From: Clostridia bacterium
GTDB lineage: Bacteria; Bacillota; Clostridia; Oscillospirales; CAG-272
Length of the DNA: 40,115 bases
Direction: 5' to 3'
Assembly (NCBI GenBank): GCA_017482495.1
Contig: JAFUMU010000058.1
Span: forward strand, 1-40,115
The first letter of the stretch is position 1. Every line of letters begins with the position of its first letter. Position numbers and translations under genes: made by a program. Of the stretch, positions 1 through 7,619 are shown one piece after another. The notes under the pieces are model-generated. The model did not search any database. It was not told where the DNA came from and saw only the letters and a list, made by a program, of their open reading frames with translations.

Positions 1-118
1 ATATATCAAGTACTTACTTCTGTAAGTACATCATACCGAGTTTGTCTGCTCTTCTTACTTTTTAGAGCTCTTTTTTTAAATTCAAAAGAATTTTCGGAGT
101 CTTTTTCTTTTCGTCATT

Positions 119-138
119 GTTGTTCAATTTTCAAGGAG
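119..138 (-). promoter_or_regulatory. boxA-like antitermination site in a probable rRNA leader
   Basis: Read on the minus strand, this stretch contains CCTTGAAAATTGAACAAC, which resembles the boxA element (CTTTGAAAACTGAA) of Firmicute rRNA leaders. It lies about 35 nt downstream of the nearer of two consensus promoters pointing off the left edge. Further downstream, 10-29 forms an 8-bp hairpin with a TTCT loop. I infer that a 16S gene begins just outside the window; no rRNA sequence itself is present. Confidence 0.6.
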
Positions 139-172
139 CTTCGCTTCCAACCTTTTGGTGGACAGCTTTGTT

Positions 173-201
173 ATTATATCAAAACCGTTTACTTTTGTCA
201 A
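173..201 (-). promoter_or_regulatory. Consensus sigma-A promoter, probable rrn P2, reading leftward
   Basis: On the minus strand there is a perfect -35 TTGACA (201-196), a 17-nt spacer and a perfect -10 TATAAT (178-173). An A/T-rich stretch lies upstream, as in strong rRNA promoters. The sequence after the -10 (AACAAAGCTGTC) is identical to that after the second promoter 147 bp upstream. No gene lies between this promoter and the left edge. Confidence 0.8.
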
Positions 202-319
202 GCACTTTTTTCAAAGTTTTTTTGAGTTTTTTTGAAGCTCTTAGCCTTGCTCCTGCTACGCTTCTTTTCACTCGCTTGTTTCTTCGGCCTTTGCCTCAGC
301 TCTCGCTGACAGCTTTGTT

Positions 320-348
320 ATTATATCAACTACTCTCCCCTTTGTCAA
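320..348 (-). promoter_or_regulatory. Consensus sigma-A promoter, probable rrn P1, reading leftward
   Basis: On the minus strand this has -35 TTGACA (348-343), a 17-nt spacer and -10 TATAAT (325-320). It is a near copy of the promoter at 173-201. Together they form a tandem pair typical of rRNA operons in Firmicutes. The 1-559 region otherwise holds only the terminator at 449-476 and no gene. Confidence 0.8.
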
Positions 349-448
349 TTACTTTTTTCTACTTTTTTTACCTTCTACTTTTTCGACAAGCAATACAATA
401 TCACCGGTCCCGTTTTGTGCATAATTCCTATATCATCATAACAATATC

Positions 449-476
449 AAAAAGGAGCTCAACTGAGCTCCTTTTT
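449..476 (-). terminator. Intrinsic terminator, works in both directions
   Basis: AAAAAGGAGCT and AGCTCCTTTTT form an inverted repeat with a short loop and a T run on both sides. It lies downstream of the ABC exporter gene that ends at 560 on the minus strand. It would stop that transcript before the rRNA promoters. Confidence 0.8.
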
Positions 477-559
477 CAATATTTATATATTGGTGGTCTT
501 ACACCTCGAAAAGGATATGTAACTCTTTATCCATGAAAGATTGTACATTGCAGTCATCT

Positions 560-2500
560 TTACATTGAGGGCATCCTCATAGAAGGTCTATCATTTTCCA
601 CTCTACCCTTTGTTTGATAGCGTGATGCCTGAGTTGAGAACAGCTTATAATATTTGCCCTTCAGCGCCATGAGCTCCTCGTGGCTGCCCATCTCAGCAAC
701 GCAACCGTTTTCAAGGACCAACACCGTATCAGCAATGGTAGCACTTGAAAGTCGGTGAGAAACGAAAACGCTTGTCTTTCCCTCACGCAGGCGGTCAAAC
801 TGCATATAGATCTCCTGCTCGGCAATGGCATCAAGAGATGCTGTAGGCTCATCAAGGATAAGGATATCCGCATCAGAATAAAACGCTATCGCCACGGACA
901 GCTTCTGCCACTGGCCTACGGACAGCTCCGTTCCATCCTTTTCAAAATACCGTGTCAAAGGAGTGTCATATCCTTCCGGCATTTTCTCGATAAAGGCGTT
1001 AGCTCCGGAATTCCTTGCGGCCTCAGCAACGGTCTCCTCGGTTTTCTCTCTGTCAATATCACCGAAGGCTATATTATCTCCCGCGCTCTCCGCATACTTA
1101 CCAAAGTCCTGGAAGATAATACCGTAGAGCTTATAAAGAGCCTTTATATCGTACTCTCTTATATCTCTTCCGTCAAGTAGAATAACACCCGAGGTGGGAT
1201 CATAAAGACGGGTAATAAGCTTAATAAGCGTGGTTTTACCTGCACCGTTAAGTCCAACAAGGGCAACGGTAGAGCCTGATTCAATAGTCAGATTCATATT
1301 CTTGATAACGTCACGATCGGCTCCGGGATATCGGAAGGTAACGTTACGAAGCTCAATGGTATGTCCCGTATGCACCTGCGGCTTGACCGGTTCGTCAATA
1401 ACCGGATTTACAGTTTGCTTCTCATTCATAAACAGAATCATATTATCAATAAAAAGCGAGCCCTCATAAATGCTCGAAGTTACTGAAATAATAGCGGCAA
1501 GAGCTGCAGAGATAGAATTGAGCGCGCCCGTGTAGACGGAATAATCGCCTATCTGACTTACATTGGTTGCTACCATATAGAAAAGAACTCCGTTCATTAC
1601 GGCGGTTGCAAGAGACAGGGCAAGATTGCATGCACCCTCCTGCCAGATAAGCTTCTTGATTCCCTTAAAATATCCTGCGAAAACGTCATTATATTTACCG
1701 ATAAGAAGATCGGAAAGGTCGAAAAGGCGTATCTCCTTCACCATATCCTTATTTACAATAAGGTCACTGTAATAATTCATCTTACGGCGGTCCTTTGAGC
1801 GGCTGAACATATAGTTAAAGTTTTTACGGCGGAAATGAAAAGACACTGCGGCGCTCGCTATTGTCAGACCTATAAATATAATGAAGAAAATTATACTGTA
1901 GGATGGGAGCGTTGAAAGGATAACTGTCAACACAGCAAAATAGCTGAACATGGAGATAAGCTTAGAAACAAGTTCAAAGGAGGAGCGAAGAATATTAACA
2001 GGGCGCATTCCTGCTTCTCTGTTTGCATTTTCAAGCCTTTCATAGAAATCCGGCATATCAAAGGATGCAAGGTCAACGGTTTTTGCCTTGTTCATTATTT
2101 TATTCTTAACGTGATTAGTGACCTTTTCGCCAGTTATCTGGGTTATCATTGCTGAAAGACTACTCGTTAACGTGTTGAGAAACAGATATCCAAACTGAAA
2201 CACGAGCGGCAGGACAAGGTCTACCTCTTCTGTAAAGCTTCTGACTATGGAGTCCAGCAGATTAGCTGATATAAGCGTTCCCACAAGAGGCATTACACCG
2301 TTGTACACGGTCATAAACAGCATAAATATCAACAAAAAAGGCTGTGTTTCCCAAACCAACTTAAATATATAAAGCAGGCGATACAGAGTTCCTCCTACCG
2401 TTTTCTTCAAATATCCCGGGATCTCGCGAATACTTCTCGGCTTCGGAGCCTTAAGGCGATCGTTTATTTCAGAGGAAGGAGGTCCGAATCTTGGTCCCAT
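560..2500 (-). CDS. ABC exporter half-transporter (permease fused to ATPase)
   Basis: This 646-residue protein is a membrane ABC exporter that would pump an unknown substrate out of the cell, probably as a dimer. Residues about 45-330 hold several hydrophobic helices, the type I exporter membrane domain. The ATPase domain follows, with Walker A GLNGAGKTT near 416, signature LSVGQWQ near 525, Walker B ILILDEPTASLD near 546 and the H-loop SHRLSS. All ATPase motifs are intact. The start at 2500 is preceded by AGAAGG. It is the last gene of a leftward group (AAA ATPase, flavoprotein, ACT protein), but it has its own promoter at 2534-2562. The substrate cannot be told from sequence; a lipid, peptide or drug is usual for this family. 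Confidence 0.92.
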   Translation of the reverse strand: MGPRFGPPSSEINDRLKAPKPRSIREIPGYLKKTVGGTLYRLLYIFKLVWETQPFLLIFMLFMTVYNGVMPLVGTLISANLLDSIVRSFTEEVDLVLPLVFQFGYLFLNTLTSSLSAMITQITGEKVTNHVKNKIMNKAKTVDLASFDMPDFYERLENANREAGMRPVNILRSSFELVSKLISMFSYFAVLTVILSTLPSYSIIFFIIFIGLTIASAAVSFHFRRKNFNYMFSRSKDRRKMNYYSDLIVNKDMVKEIRLFDLSDLLIGKYNDVFAGYFKGIKKLIWQEGACNLALSLATAVMNGVLFYMVATNVSQIGDYSVYTGALNSISAALAAIISVTSSIYEGSLFIDNMILFMNEKQTVNPVIDEPVKPQVHTGHTIELRNVTFRYPGADRDVIKNMNLTIESGSTVALVGLNGAGKTTLIKLITRLYDPTSGVILLDGRDIREYDIKALYKLYGIIFQDFGKYAESAGDNIAFGDIDREKTEETVAEAARNSGANAFIEKMPEGYDTPLTRYFEKDGTELSVGQWQKLSVAIAFYSDADILILDEPTASLDAIAEQEIYMQFDRLREGKTSVFVSHRLSSATIADTVLVLENGCVAEMGSHEELMALKGKYYKLFSTQASRYQTKGRVENDRPSMRMPSM

Positions 2501-2533
2501 ATATAAAAATACCTTCTTTCATAGTTTACATAT

Positions 2534-2562
2534 ATTGTAAAACCATACCGGAAGGTATTCAA
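2534..2562 (-). promoter_or_regulatory. Promoter for the ABC exporter gene
   Basis: On the minus strand there is -35 TTGAAT (2562-2557), a 17-nt spacer and -10 TACAAT (2539-2534), about 25 nt upstream of the likely ribosome site. It lies in the 105-bp gap after the ACT-domain gene, so the exporter may be expressed separately from that group. Confidence 0.55.
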
Positions 2563-2605
2563 GTCACTTATATTAAATTTTCTATTAACTGTTTCTTCAG
2601 AAAAA

Positions 2606-2971
2606 CTACAGCACATCATAGCCATTCTTCTCCAAGCTATCCAAGGCGATTTGAAATGCTTCTTTTTTGCACAGGACATAATCCGTGTTATATGTTGATA
2701 CAGCGAATATACCAACGCCTGCCTCAGCAAATATCCGTGTTATATCCGCAAGTATACCTACAAGAGAAAAATCAAGCTCACCAACGATACGAAGCATTCT
2801 CCATCCGTTTTCCGTGTGGGTTACGTTAGACGGTAGACTGCTGGTCCTGCAAACAAGTGATACCTCATCATCCGTGACAGAAAGAAATGTGAACGGAGCA
2901 GTTATATCGACAGTTTTTGTGTCGGCAAGCTTGCTTACGGAAAATTCACCGTCAATTACTTCAAGTCTCAT
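2606..2971 (-). CDS. ACT-domain protein
   Basis: This small cytosolic protein of 121 residues resembles the stand-alone ACT-domain proteins of Firmicutes. ACT domains usually bind an amino acid and regulate a partner. The C-terminal half (ELDFSLVGILADITRIFAEAG followed by a second strand, VGIFAVSTYNTDYVLC) matches the ACT pattern of strand, helix packed after L-x-G-I-L, and strand. There is no enzyme domain. It starts 3 bp after the flavoprotein gene stops, with AAAGGTG upstream, so the two are probably co-transcribed and translationally coupled. The ligand and partner are unknown. Confidence 0.75.
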   Translation of the reverse strand: MRLEVIDGEFSVSKLADTKTVDITAPFTFLSVTDDEVSLVCRTSSLPSNVTHTENGWRMLRIVGELDFSLVGILADITRIFAEAGVGIFAVSTYNTDYVLCKKEAFQIALDSLEKNGYDVL

Positions 2972-2974
2972 GCG

Positions 2975-3466
2975 TTACACCTTTCTCATATTGGTAAGCT
3001 CTATACCTTCTTTGCCTGTTATGTGTTCGGGAGTCAATGAAATAATACAAAGGCGGTGAAACGAGCCTTCGATTTCCTTTGCCATTTCCTTATCCCGTCC
3101 GGGTGAATATTTTCGTCCAAGCGTTTCGATCGCCATTCGCTTTTCTGCCATTTCCTCTATTACATGTATCTTACCGAAAACGATAACACTTTTAAATGCA
3201 GTAGTAAACTTTTCTTCTATTACATTATCCTCCGCCACAACGCAAAAAGATGCCTTGCTGTCTCTGCAAATTGCATCAATCTTGTGTCCCATGGGTGCTG
3301 AATGAAAATATATCTTTTTTCCGTCAAAAACATAGCTTAGCGGAACAGCATAAGGGTATCCCCCGTCACCCTGCAGCGCAAGTACACCACAGCTTTCTTT
3401 TTTCAATATCTCATAGCTCTCTTCGATTGGAAGCTCTTGCTTCCATCTTCTCATATTACGAAACAT
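2975..3466 (-). CDS. Pyridoxamine 5'-phosphate oxidase-family flavin-binding protein, NimA-like
   Basis: This 163-residue protein belongs to the split-barrel flavin-binding family that includes NimA-type nitroimidazole reductases. Typical features are the N-terminal M-R-R-W, the GVLAL-x5-YPYAVPLSY strand pair, IYFHSAPMGHKID and the strand ASFCVV. It probably binds FMN or a related flavin and reduces small molecules in the cytosol. The start is chosen because AAGGAGC lies 7 nt upstream. It sits 14 bp after the AAA ATPase gene and 3 bp before the ACT gene. The family call is good, but the physiological substrate is not visible. Confidence 0.85.
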   Translation of the reverse strand: MFRNMRRWKQELPIEESYEILKKESCGVLALQGDGGYPYAVPLSYVFDGKKIYFHSAPMGHKIDAICRDSKASFCVVAEDNVIEEKFTTAFKSVIVFGKIHVIEEMAEKRMAIETLGRKYSPGRDKEMAKEIEGSFHRLCIISLTPEHITGKEGIELTNMRKV

Positions 3467-3480
3467 ATATTTGCTCCTTA

Positions 3481-4227
3481 TTACTTACTGTCAAACAGAT
3501 ATTTTAACATTCTTTCGGGGGCTTCGAGAAAACGCTTTGTTACCTGATAGTGTTCCGTTTCCTTATAGGGGACACTTCTTATACCGTTGTCTGAAAATTC
3601 TAATATTTCTGCATCGGGAAAAGCCATCAAAATCGGGGAATGAGTGGCGATTATAAACTGAGAATCATCTTTTACCAGTTCATCCATTGCCGCCATCAGT
3701 GTCATTATTCTCATAGGGGACAATGCTGCCTCAGGCTCGTCGAGAATATACAGCCCCTTTCCGCCGAATCGGTTTTGCACAATGGCAAGAAAGCTTTCTC
3801 CGTGTGACTGCTTATGAAGTGAAACTCCGCCGTAGCTATATATTACCGGATCGTCAAATGACGGCTCACTATCCATTTTATCAATATTGGTTGCAACATT
3901 ATATACACTTTCAGCGCGAAGAAAAAATCCGTCCTTAGGCTTAGCTTTTCTTGCAAGTGTAAGATGATCGCACAGCTCGGAATGGGTCTTATTAGTTGAA
4001 AAATTAAAGTTTACCGTACCCCCCTCGGGATTGAAGCCATGTGCAATCGCTATTGCTTCGAGCAAGGTGGATTTTCCTGTACCGTTTTCACCAACGAAAA
4101 AGGTAACGCTTTTAGAAAGGTGAAGACGTTCATGCTTTTTAAGATGCTTTACAACAGGCAAGCCACAGAGATAGGAGCCATGATCAAGCTCTCCTTCAAA
4201 AATCACGTCGCTTATGTACTTTGCCAT
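3481..4227 (-). CDS. AAA family ATPase (SMC/ABC-like, stand-alone)
   Basis: This is a 248-residue soluble ATPase. It has Walker A GENGTGKST near residue 45, a signature-like SHGES near 150, Walker B LYILDEPEAALSP near 170 and the H-motif ATHSP near 203. This set is typical of the small AAA_15/AAA_21-type proteins related to RecF and OLD ATPases. The start at 4227 was preferred over a Met seven codons upstream because GGAAGGTG sits 6 nt before it. A promoter at 4251-4279 drives it, with its -35 overlapping the pnuC stop. The partner or process is unknown. Some relatives act in defence or repair, but no partner nuclease is next to it here. Confidence 0.85.
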   Translation of the reverse strand: MAKYISDVIFEGELDHGSYLCGLPVVKHLKKHERLHLSKSVTFFVGENGTGKSTLLEAIAIAHGFNPEGGTVNFNFSTNKTHSELCDHLTLARKAKPKDGFFLRAESVYNVATNIDKMDSEPSFDDPVIYSYGGVSLHKQSHGESFLAIVQNRFGGKGLYILDEPEAALSPMRIMTLMAAMDELVKDDSQFIIATHSPILMAFPDAEILEFSDNGIRSVPYKETEHYQVTKRFLEAPERMLKYLFDSK

Positions 4228-4250
4228 TTTTTCACCTTCCTTCAACATAT

Positions 4251-4279
4251 ATTATACTTCATTCTTTCATACCGGTCAA
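4251..4279 (-). promoter_or_regulatory. Promoter for the AAA ATPase/flavoprotein/ACT operon
   Basis: On the minus strand there is -35 TTGACC (4279-4274), a 17-nt spacer and -10 TATAAT (4256-4251). The -35 overlaps the stop codon of pnuC, and the -10 is 24 bp before the AAA start codon. Confidence 0.65.
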
Positions 4280-4962
4280 CCTTGTCTTTTCTGCATACGT
4301 TTCCAATTATAGAATCCATAGAGGTCATTTACAAGAAATACTGCAAAGCATATCACCATGGGTAAATATGCAATATCCTTTACCGTGGCTATTATCCACA
4401 AGATTATAAGAACCATATCATTTGCAGAATACCCAAGTGCGTAATACGGGCTCCTGAGCAGTGTCAGCGCACAGGCAAGGAAGCTGGTCGTAACTGAAAC
4501 TGTACTGAACACAAGACTTTGCGTATCAAGAGCTTTCAGTATATAATAAAACAGCAACGTGACTGCCGCGCAGGTAACAAGCATGATAACTATCTTCTTT
4601 TTGGTCAACTTTGCCACCTTGACCTCACTTCTTCCCTTTTCATAGGGATTCTTTATCCACTCAACAGCCGCCCATATTGCCATAGGAGATGTCATAAACA
4701 AATAAGTTATCATTTCACCAAAGTAGCTTTGCTCAAAAGATATCACTGCATAAAACAAAGCAAATACCACCGTCATTATCTGTCCGAAAACATTTCCCTT
4801 TGCAACAAATATCAACGCCGTAGCCCCGATAAGAGAAGCCGCAAGTGTCAGATAATTGCTTCCGCCTCCAATCACAAAGGATATAATTATAACTGCAAGA
4901 GAGCTACACCACAGAATTTTTTCGAATAAATCAAGCTCTTTAAACGGATTATAATCTCTCAT
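4276..4962 (-). CDS. pnuC: PnuC-family vitamin precursor transporter (probably nicotinamide riboside)
   Basis: This integral membrane protein of 228 residues has about seven hydrophobic helices. The family facilitates uptake of nicotinamide riboside for NAD synthesis, with side branches for thiamine, riboflavin or deoxynucleosides. Diagnostic stretches are SFEQSYFGEM with MAIWAAVEWIKNP in the middle and the C-terminal VNDLYGFYNWKRM, where PnuC proteins carry their conserved Trp/Asn/Asp residues. The start at 4962 was chosen because GGAGGAG lies directly upstream; an upstream in-frame Met at 4998 falls inside the structured leader. A promoter at 5071-5099 and a folded 5' leader precede it. Which vitamin it carries is not settled by sequence alone. 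Confidence 0.85.
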   Translation of the reverse strand: MRDYNPFKELDLFEKILWCSSLAVIIISFVIGGGSNYLTLAASLIGATALIFVAKGNVFGQIMTVVFALFYAVISFEQSYFGEMITYLFMTSPMAIWAAVEWIKNPYEKGRSEVKVAKLTKKKIVIMLVTCAAVTLLFYYILKALDTQSLVFSTVSVTTSFLACALTLLRSPYYALGYSANDMVLIILWIIATVKDIAYLPMVICFAVFLVNDLYGFYNWKRMQKRQG

Positions 4963-5064
4963 ATCTCCTCCAAAAATACAAGGCACCCATCTATTCACAC
5001 CTTCAAAGGCCTAACGGTGTGATGATGGATGCCCTTCGCTCTACCCGGCGGCAGAGCTTATTTT
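4963..5064 (-). promoter_or_regulatory. Structured 5' leader of pnuC, possible attenuator or riboswitch
   Basis: The predicted transcript leader of about 100 nt folds well. There is an 8-bp hairpin with a GCCG tetraloop (5057-5038). A 10-bp stem follows between 5032-5023 and 4991-4982, with one G-U pair. It encloses a 6-bp hairpin (5021-5016 with 5001-4996) with a 14-nt loop. The long stem is followed by UUGUAUUUUU, so it could act as a terminator just before the ribosome site GGAGGAG. I could not match it to TPP, FMN, ZTP, THF or NAD riboswitch consensus from memory. Ligand control is therefore a guess. Confidence 0.5.
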
Positions 5065-5070
5065 TTCATC

Positions 5071-5099
5071 ATTATATCATATATTTCAGCATTTGACAA
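5071..5099 (-). promoter_or_regulatory. Promoter for pnuC
   Basis: On the minus strand there is -35 TTGTCA (5099-5094), a 17-nt spacer and -10 TATAAT (5076-5071). It lies just after the end of the tubulin-like gene at 5130 and launches the structured leader. Confidence 0.7.
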
Positions 5100-5129
5100 A
5101 TACTATTTTAATTTTGCAAGCAGTAAATT

Positions 5130-7505
5130 TTATCTGAAATTCGGAAGACTGCTGAGTTCAGGATAGGAATGCATACTGAAATGAGACAACGAAAGATAAG
5201 CATTATGAAGCGTCTCTATCATACTGTAATCCGCTATCCCGTATCCGAAAACTGTTTTTGTGATCATAAGCTTCTGCATAGGCAAAGGTACACCCAGGGT
5301 ACTGCATATAAATCTTCCTGAATAGTTGCTTGCCGCGCTGCTGGCTATATTATCATTTTCCGGGAAAAGGAACTTTACTGTCACTTCTTCGTCCTGCTCC
5401 CTTCTGCTACGCAGACTGTATTTTGCACCGGAAAGCGACGCAAGCTCCTCCAATTTGTATGTATAAATACCTCTGATAATTATGGGGTCGTGAGTTCTAT
5501 GTTTCCAGCCCATGTAATTATACAAGCTGTTATGCCTATATTCAGCATATAAGCTATCCACAAATTCAGAAACAAACTTTACGATCTCTCTATCGCTTCT
5601 TTCCGCCCCACCTGTAAACACATACAAATTGTTGTAAAACTCTTTGATGACGTCATCCTTGCAAGAATAATATTCAACATTTTCCAGCATATCTCTTATG
5701 TCCGGTAAGTTAACAAGCTCACCTCGCCAATGATCATTATCATGCTCAAATCTCAGATAATTTTCTATGAATGTCTCGTTTATACTTCTTAAGCATTCAC
5801 AGCATGGTCTTATTTTATCCTCATAATACCTGCACAGCTTATTCTTGAGGCCTCTCAGCAATATATCCAAGGTTTCAAAAACGGATGTGAGGAATCTTAT
5901 TTTATATTCATCTGCCACCGCGTTAAGATAATCATCAAACGCTCTTGAGCGGTTAACAAGAAGTCCGGCATGAGCATAGCGCCCCCATGCTTCATCCACA
6001 TTTCTCCTGTACATATTTGCTTTGGCAAAATGCTCCTTGAGCACCCACCGTACTCGTTCTATATTATATGTAGCAACGCTTACAAGGCTTTCCAAATCAG
6101 GAAAATCGGAACAAACAAATGCCGCCACATATTCCGGACCCTTGGCAGGATCGACAATAAGCTCCTCCATCTTTTTCCTTGCACGGTTAAAGGGAGACGG
6201 TTCATCTTCAGCATCATTATCCATAATATATCTGTTATACTGCAGATCATTGAGCTTTTTCTGCAGTATAGTATTAAAATGATTATCCACAGGGAAAGGC
6301 ATTCCGTCAGTTTCACTCATACCTCTGAAATCTTTCCAATCGAGATCCTCGGGTAATTTGAAGTCAAGATCTATACCGCAGGTAAGTTCCTTCAGCAAGC
6401 TGTCAAAATCAAGATGCAGCTCACGTACGATCTCCTCTATGCTATCACTCTTTATCTGTTCCGTAGCCGTTTCCTTCATATCCTTAAAGGTCAATGCAGC
6501 AAGATAGTTATATATTCCCTTAAAATCTACCCCTGCATCCGCAGCGCCGATAACAGCAAATCCCTTTCGTGCGCACATTGCTTCAGTATTACCTGAATTA
6601 AATGTTTCTCCTATCACATGATCCGCCACTGTATCATTGTATCTGATGTTTGATACAGTATTATTCATCTCTCGGTCGCACACCAGGTAGCAGACATCAA
6701 CAGGGGCAACGTTGAAAGTCTCGTGATAGTAACCGCAGTTCATATCCCAACTGCCTTCCCTTTCACCAAAGCCCATACAATATTCAAGCTCTTTAAAGAA
6801 ACTGTATGAATTGGCATTTATTCTTTGTGCCACCCCACGGAAGGCGCGAAGATCATCCGCATCATTAAAATATACATCCGGCATGATGACATACGCACTG
6901 ACTTTAACATTTGTCGCTGACATTTCACTAAGAACTGTTCTGACAATATAACACAGGTCTATCAGTGCACCTGAACCCATTCCCCCGCCGGAGCCTGCAA
7001 AAATATTAACACATGGTACTGCTGCGGATGTATTTAAAATGCTTCCCAGAACAGTTCTGAGTTTGTGCATTAATTCGGGACGCTTCAAAAGAAGCAACGC
7101 TCTGCCCGTCTGACGGTAACACGCAGTACCGCAATATGGAGTTACATATGATGTATTCAAATCAGCTTCGATTACATCTCTGTTTCTGTACCAAGGAAAT
7201 ACTCCTGCCTGTCCTGTAGCTTCAAGGGGAATATTTGTCCCAATATATAAGCATTGGTCCGAATGGTCTGCCTCTGCGGTATCATCAAATCTCCTTAGAT
7301 CACTATGGTCTGCGTCAATTGCCAGGTATTTTATTGTGCGTCTGTATTCCTCACTACTGTTACCCAACTTTTTCTTAACGGCACGCAAGCATGATATACC
7401 TGTTCCGCCCAATCCAATATTGAGCACAGCGCATTCGCCATGTCCTACACATTGATCATCGATATTGATCCCGCCGTTTTCTATCAACAGATCACGATAT
7501 ACCAT
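5130..7505 (-). CDS. Tubulin-like protein, second paralogue, with altered nucleotide loops
   Basis: This 791-residue cytosolic protein belongs to the bacterial tubulin-like family (Tubulin_2 type), with a GTPase domain in the first ~350 residues and a long, mostly helical C-terminal region. The T1 loop GLGGTG is at 31-36. The tubulin signature reads GGGMGSG at 173-179, where the usual Thr is Met. The T3 region is YCGTACYRQTGR (124-135), while the larger paralogue has SAGAGGVRQIGR. The flanking IFAG and LIDLCYIV segments and the RQ-x-GR motif align well with that paralogue (18138-21548), so homology is clear. The start at 7505 is set by AAGGAG. It has its own promoter and is separated by a terminator from the nine-gene operon upstream. 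It may be a regulatory or capping partner of the other tubulin rather than a full GTPase. Confidence 0.85.
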   Translation of the reverse strand: MVYRDLLIENGGINIDDQCVGHGECAVLNIGLGGTGISCLRAVKKKLGNSSEEYRRTIKYLAIDADHSDLRRFDDTAEADHSDQCLYIGTNIPLEATGQAGVFPWYRNRDVIEADLNTSYVTPYCGTACYRQTGRALLLLKRPELMHKLRTVLGSILNTSAAVPCVNIFAGSGGGMGSGALIDLCYIVRTVLSEMSATNVKVSAYVIMPDVYFNDADDLRAFRGVAQRINANSYSFFKELEYCMGFGEREGSWDMNCGYYHETFNVAPVDVCYLVCDREMNNTVSNIRYNDTVADHVIGETFNSGNTEAMCARKGFAVIGAADAGVDFKGIYNYLAALTFKDMKETATEQIKSDSIEEIVRELHLDFDSLLKELTCGIDLDFKLPEDLDWKDFRGMSETDGMPFPVDNHFNTILQKKLNDLQYNRYIMDNDAEDEPSPFNRARKKMEELIVDPAKGPEYVAAFVCSDFPDLESLVSVATYNIERVRWVLKEHFAKANMYRRNVDEAWGRYAHAGLLVNRSRAFDDYLNAVADEYKIRFLTSVFETLDILLRGLKNKLCRYYEDKIRPCCECLRSINETFIENYLRFEHDNDHWRGELVNLPDIRDMLENVEYYSCKDDVIKEFYNNLYVFTGGAERSDREIVKFVSEFVDSLYAEYRHNSLYNYMGWKHRTHDPIIIRGIYTYKLEELASLSGAKYSLRSRREQDEEVTVKFLFPENDNIASSAASNYSGRFICSTLGVPLPMQKLMITKTVFGYGIADYSMIETLHNAYLSLSHFSMHSYPELSSLPNFR

Positions 7506-7549
7506 ACTGACTCTCCTTAAAATTATTAGTACCATTACTTACTATTTTT

Positions 7550-7578
7550 ATTATACATCAACACGATCCATAAATCAA
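7550..7578 (-). promoter_or_regulatory. Promoter for the second tubulin-like gene
   Basis: On the minus strand there is -35 TTGATT (7578-7573), a 17-nt spacer and -10 TATAAT (7555-7550), 45 bp before the start codon. It comes directly after the terminator of the preceding operon, so this gene is an independent unit. Confidence 0.65.
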
Positions 7579-7579
7579 G

Positions 7580-7610
7580 AAAAAGCTCTGCACATGGTAC
7601 AGAGCTTTTT
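7580..7610 (-). terminator. Strong intrinsic terminator between the polytopic protein and second tubulin genes
   Basis: AAAAAGCTCTG pairs perfectly with CAGAGCTTTTT over 11 bp around a 9-nt loop, and T runs flank the stem in both orientations. It lies 10 bp after the stop of the polytopic membrane protein gene and closes the long operon. Confidence 0.88.
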
Positions 7611-7619
7611 AAGCATAAT

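Noticed and set aside
117..536. A 139-codon plus-strand frame near the left edge
   Set aside because: It reads through the two leftward consensus promoters and the terminator. Its Phe/Leu-rich sequence comes from T-rich DNA.
4963..5064. The pnuC leader as a known TPP or ZTP riboswitch
   Set aside because: A GCCGCCGGGU segment recalls the ZTP 3' hairpin, but it comes at the very 5' end with no upstream domain, and TPP core motifs (CUGAGA, ACCCUUUGAACCUGAU) are absent.
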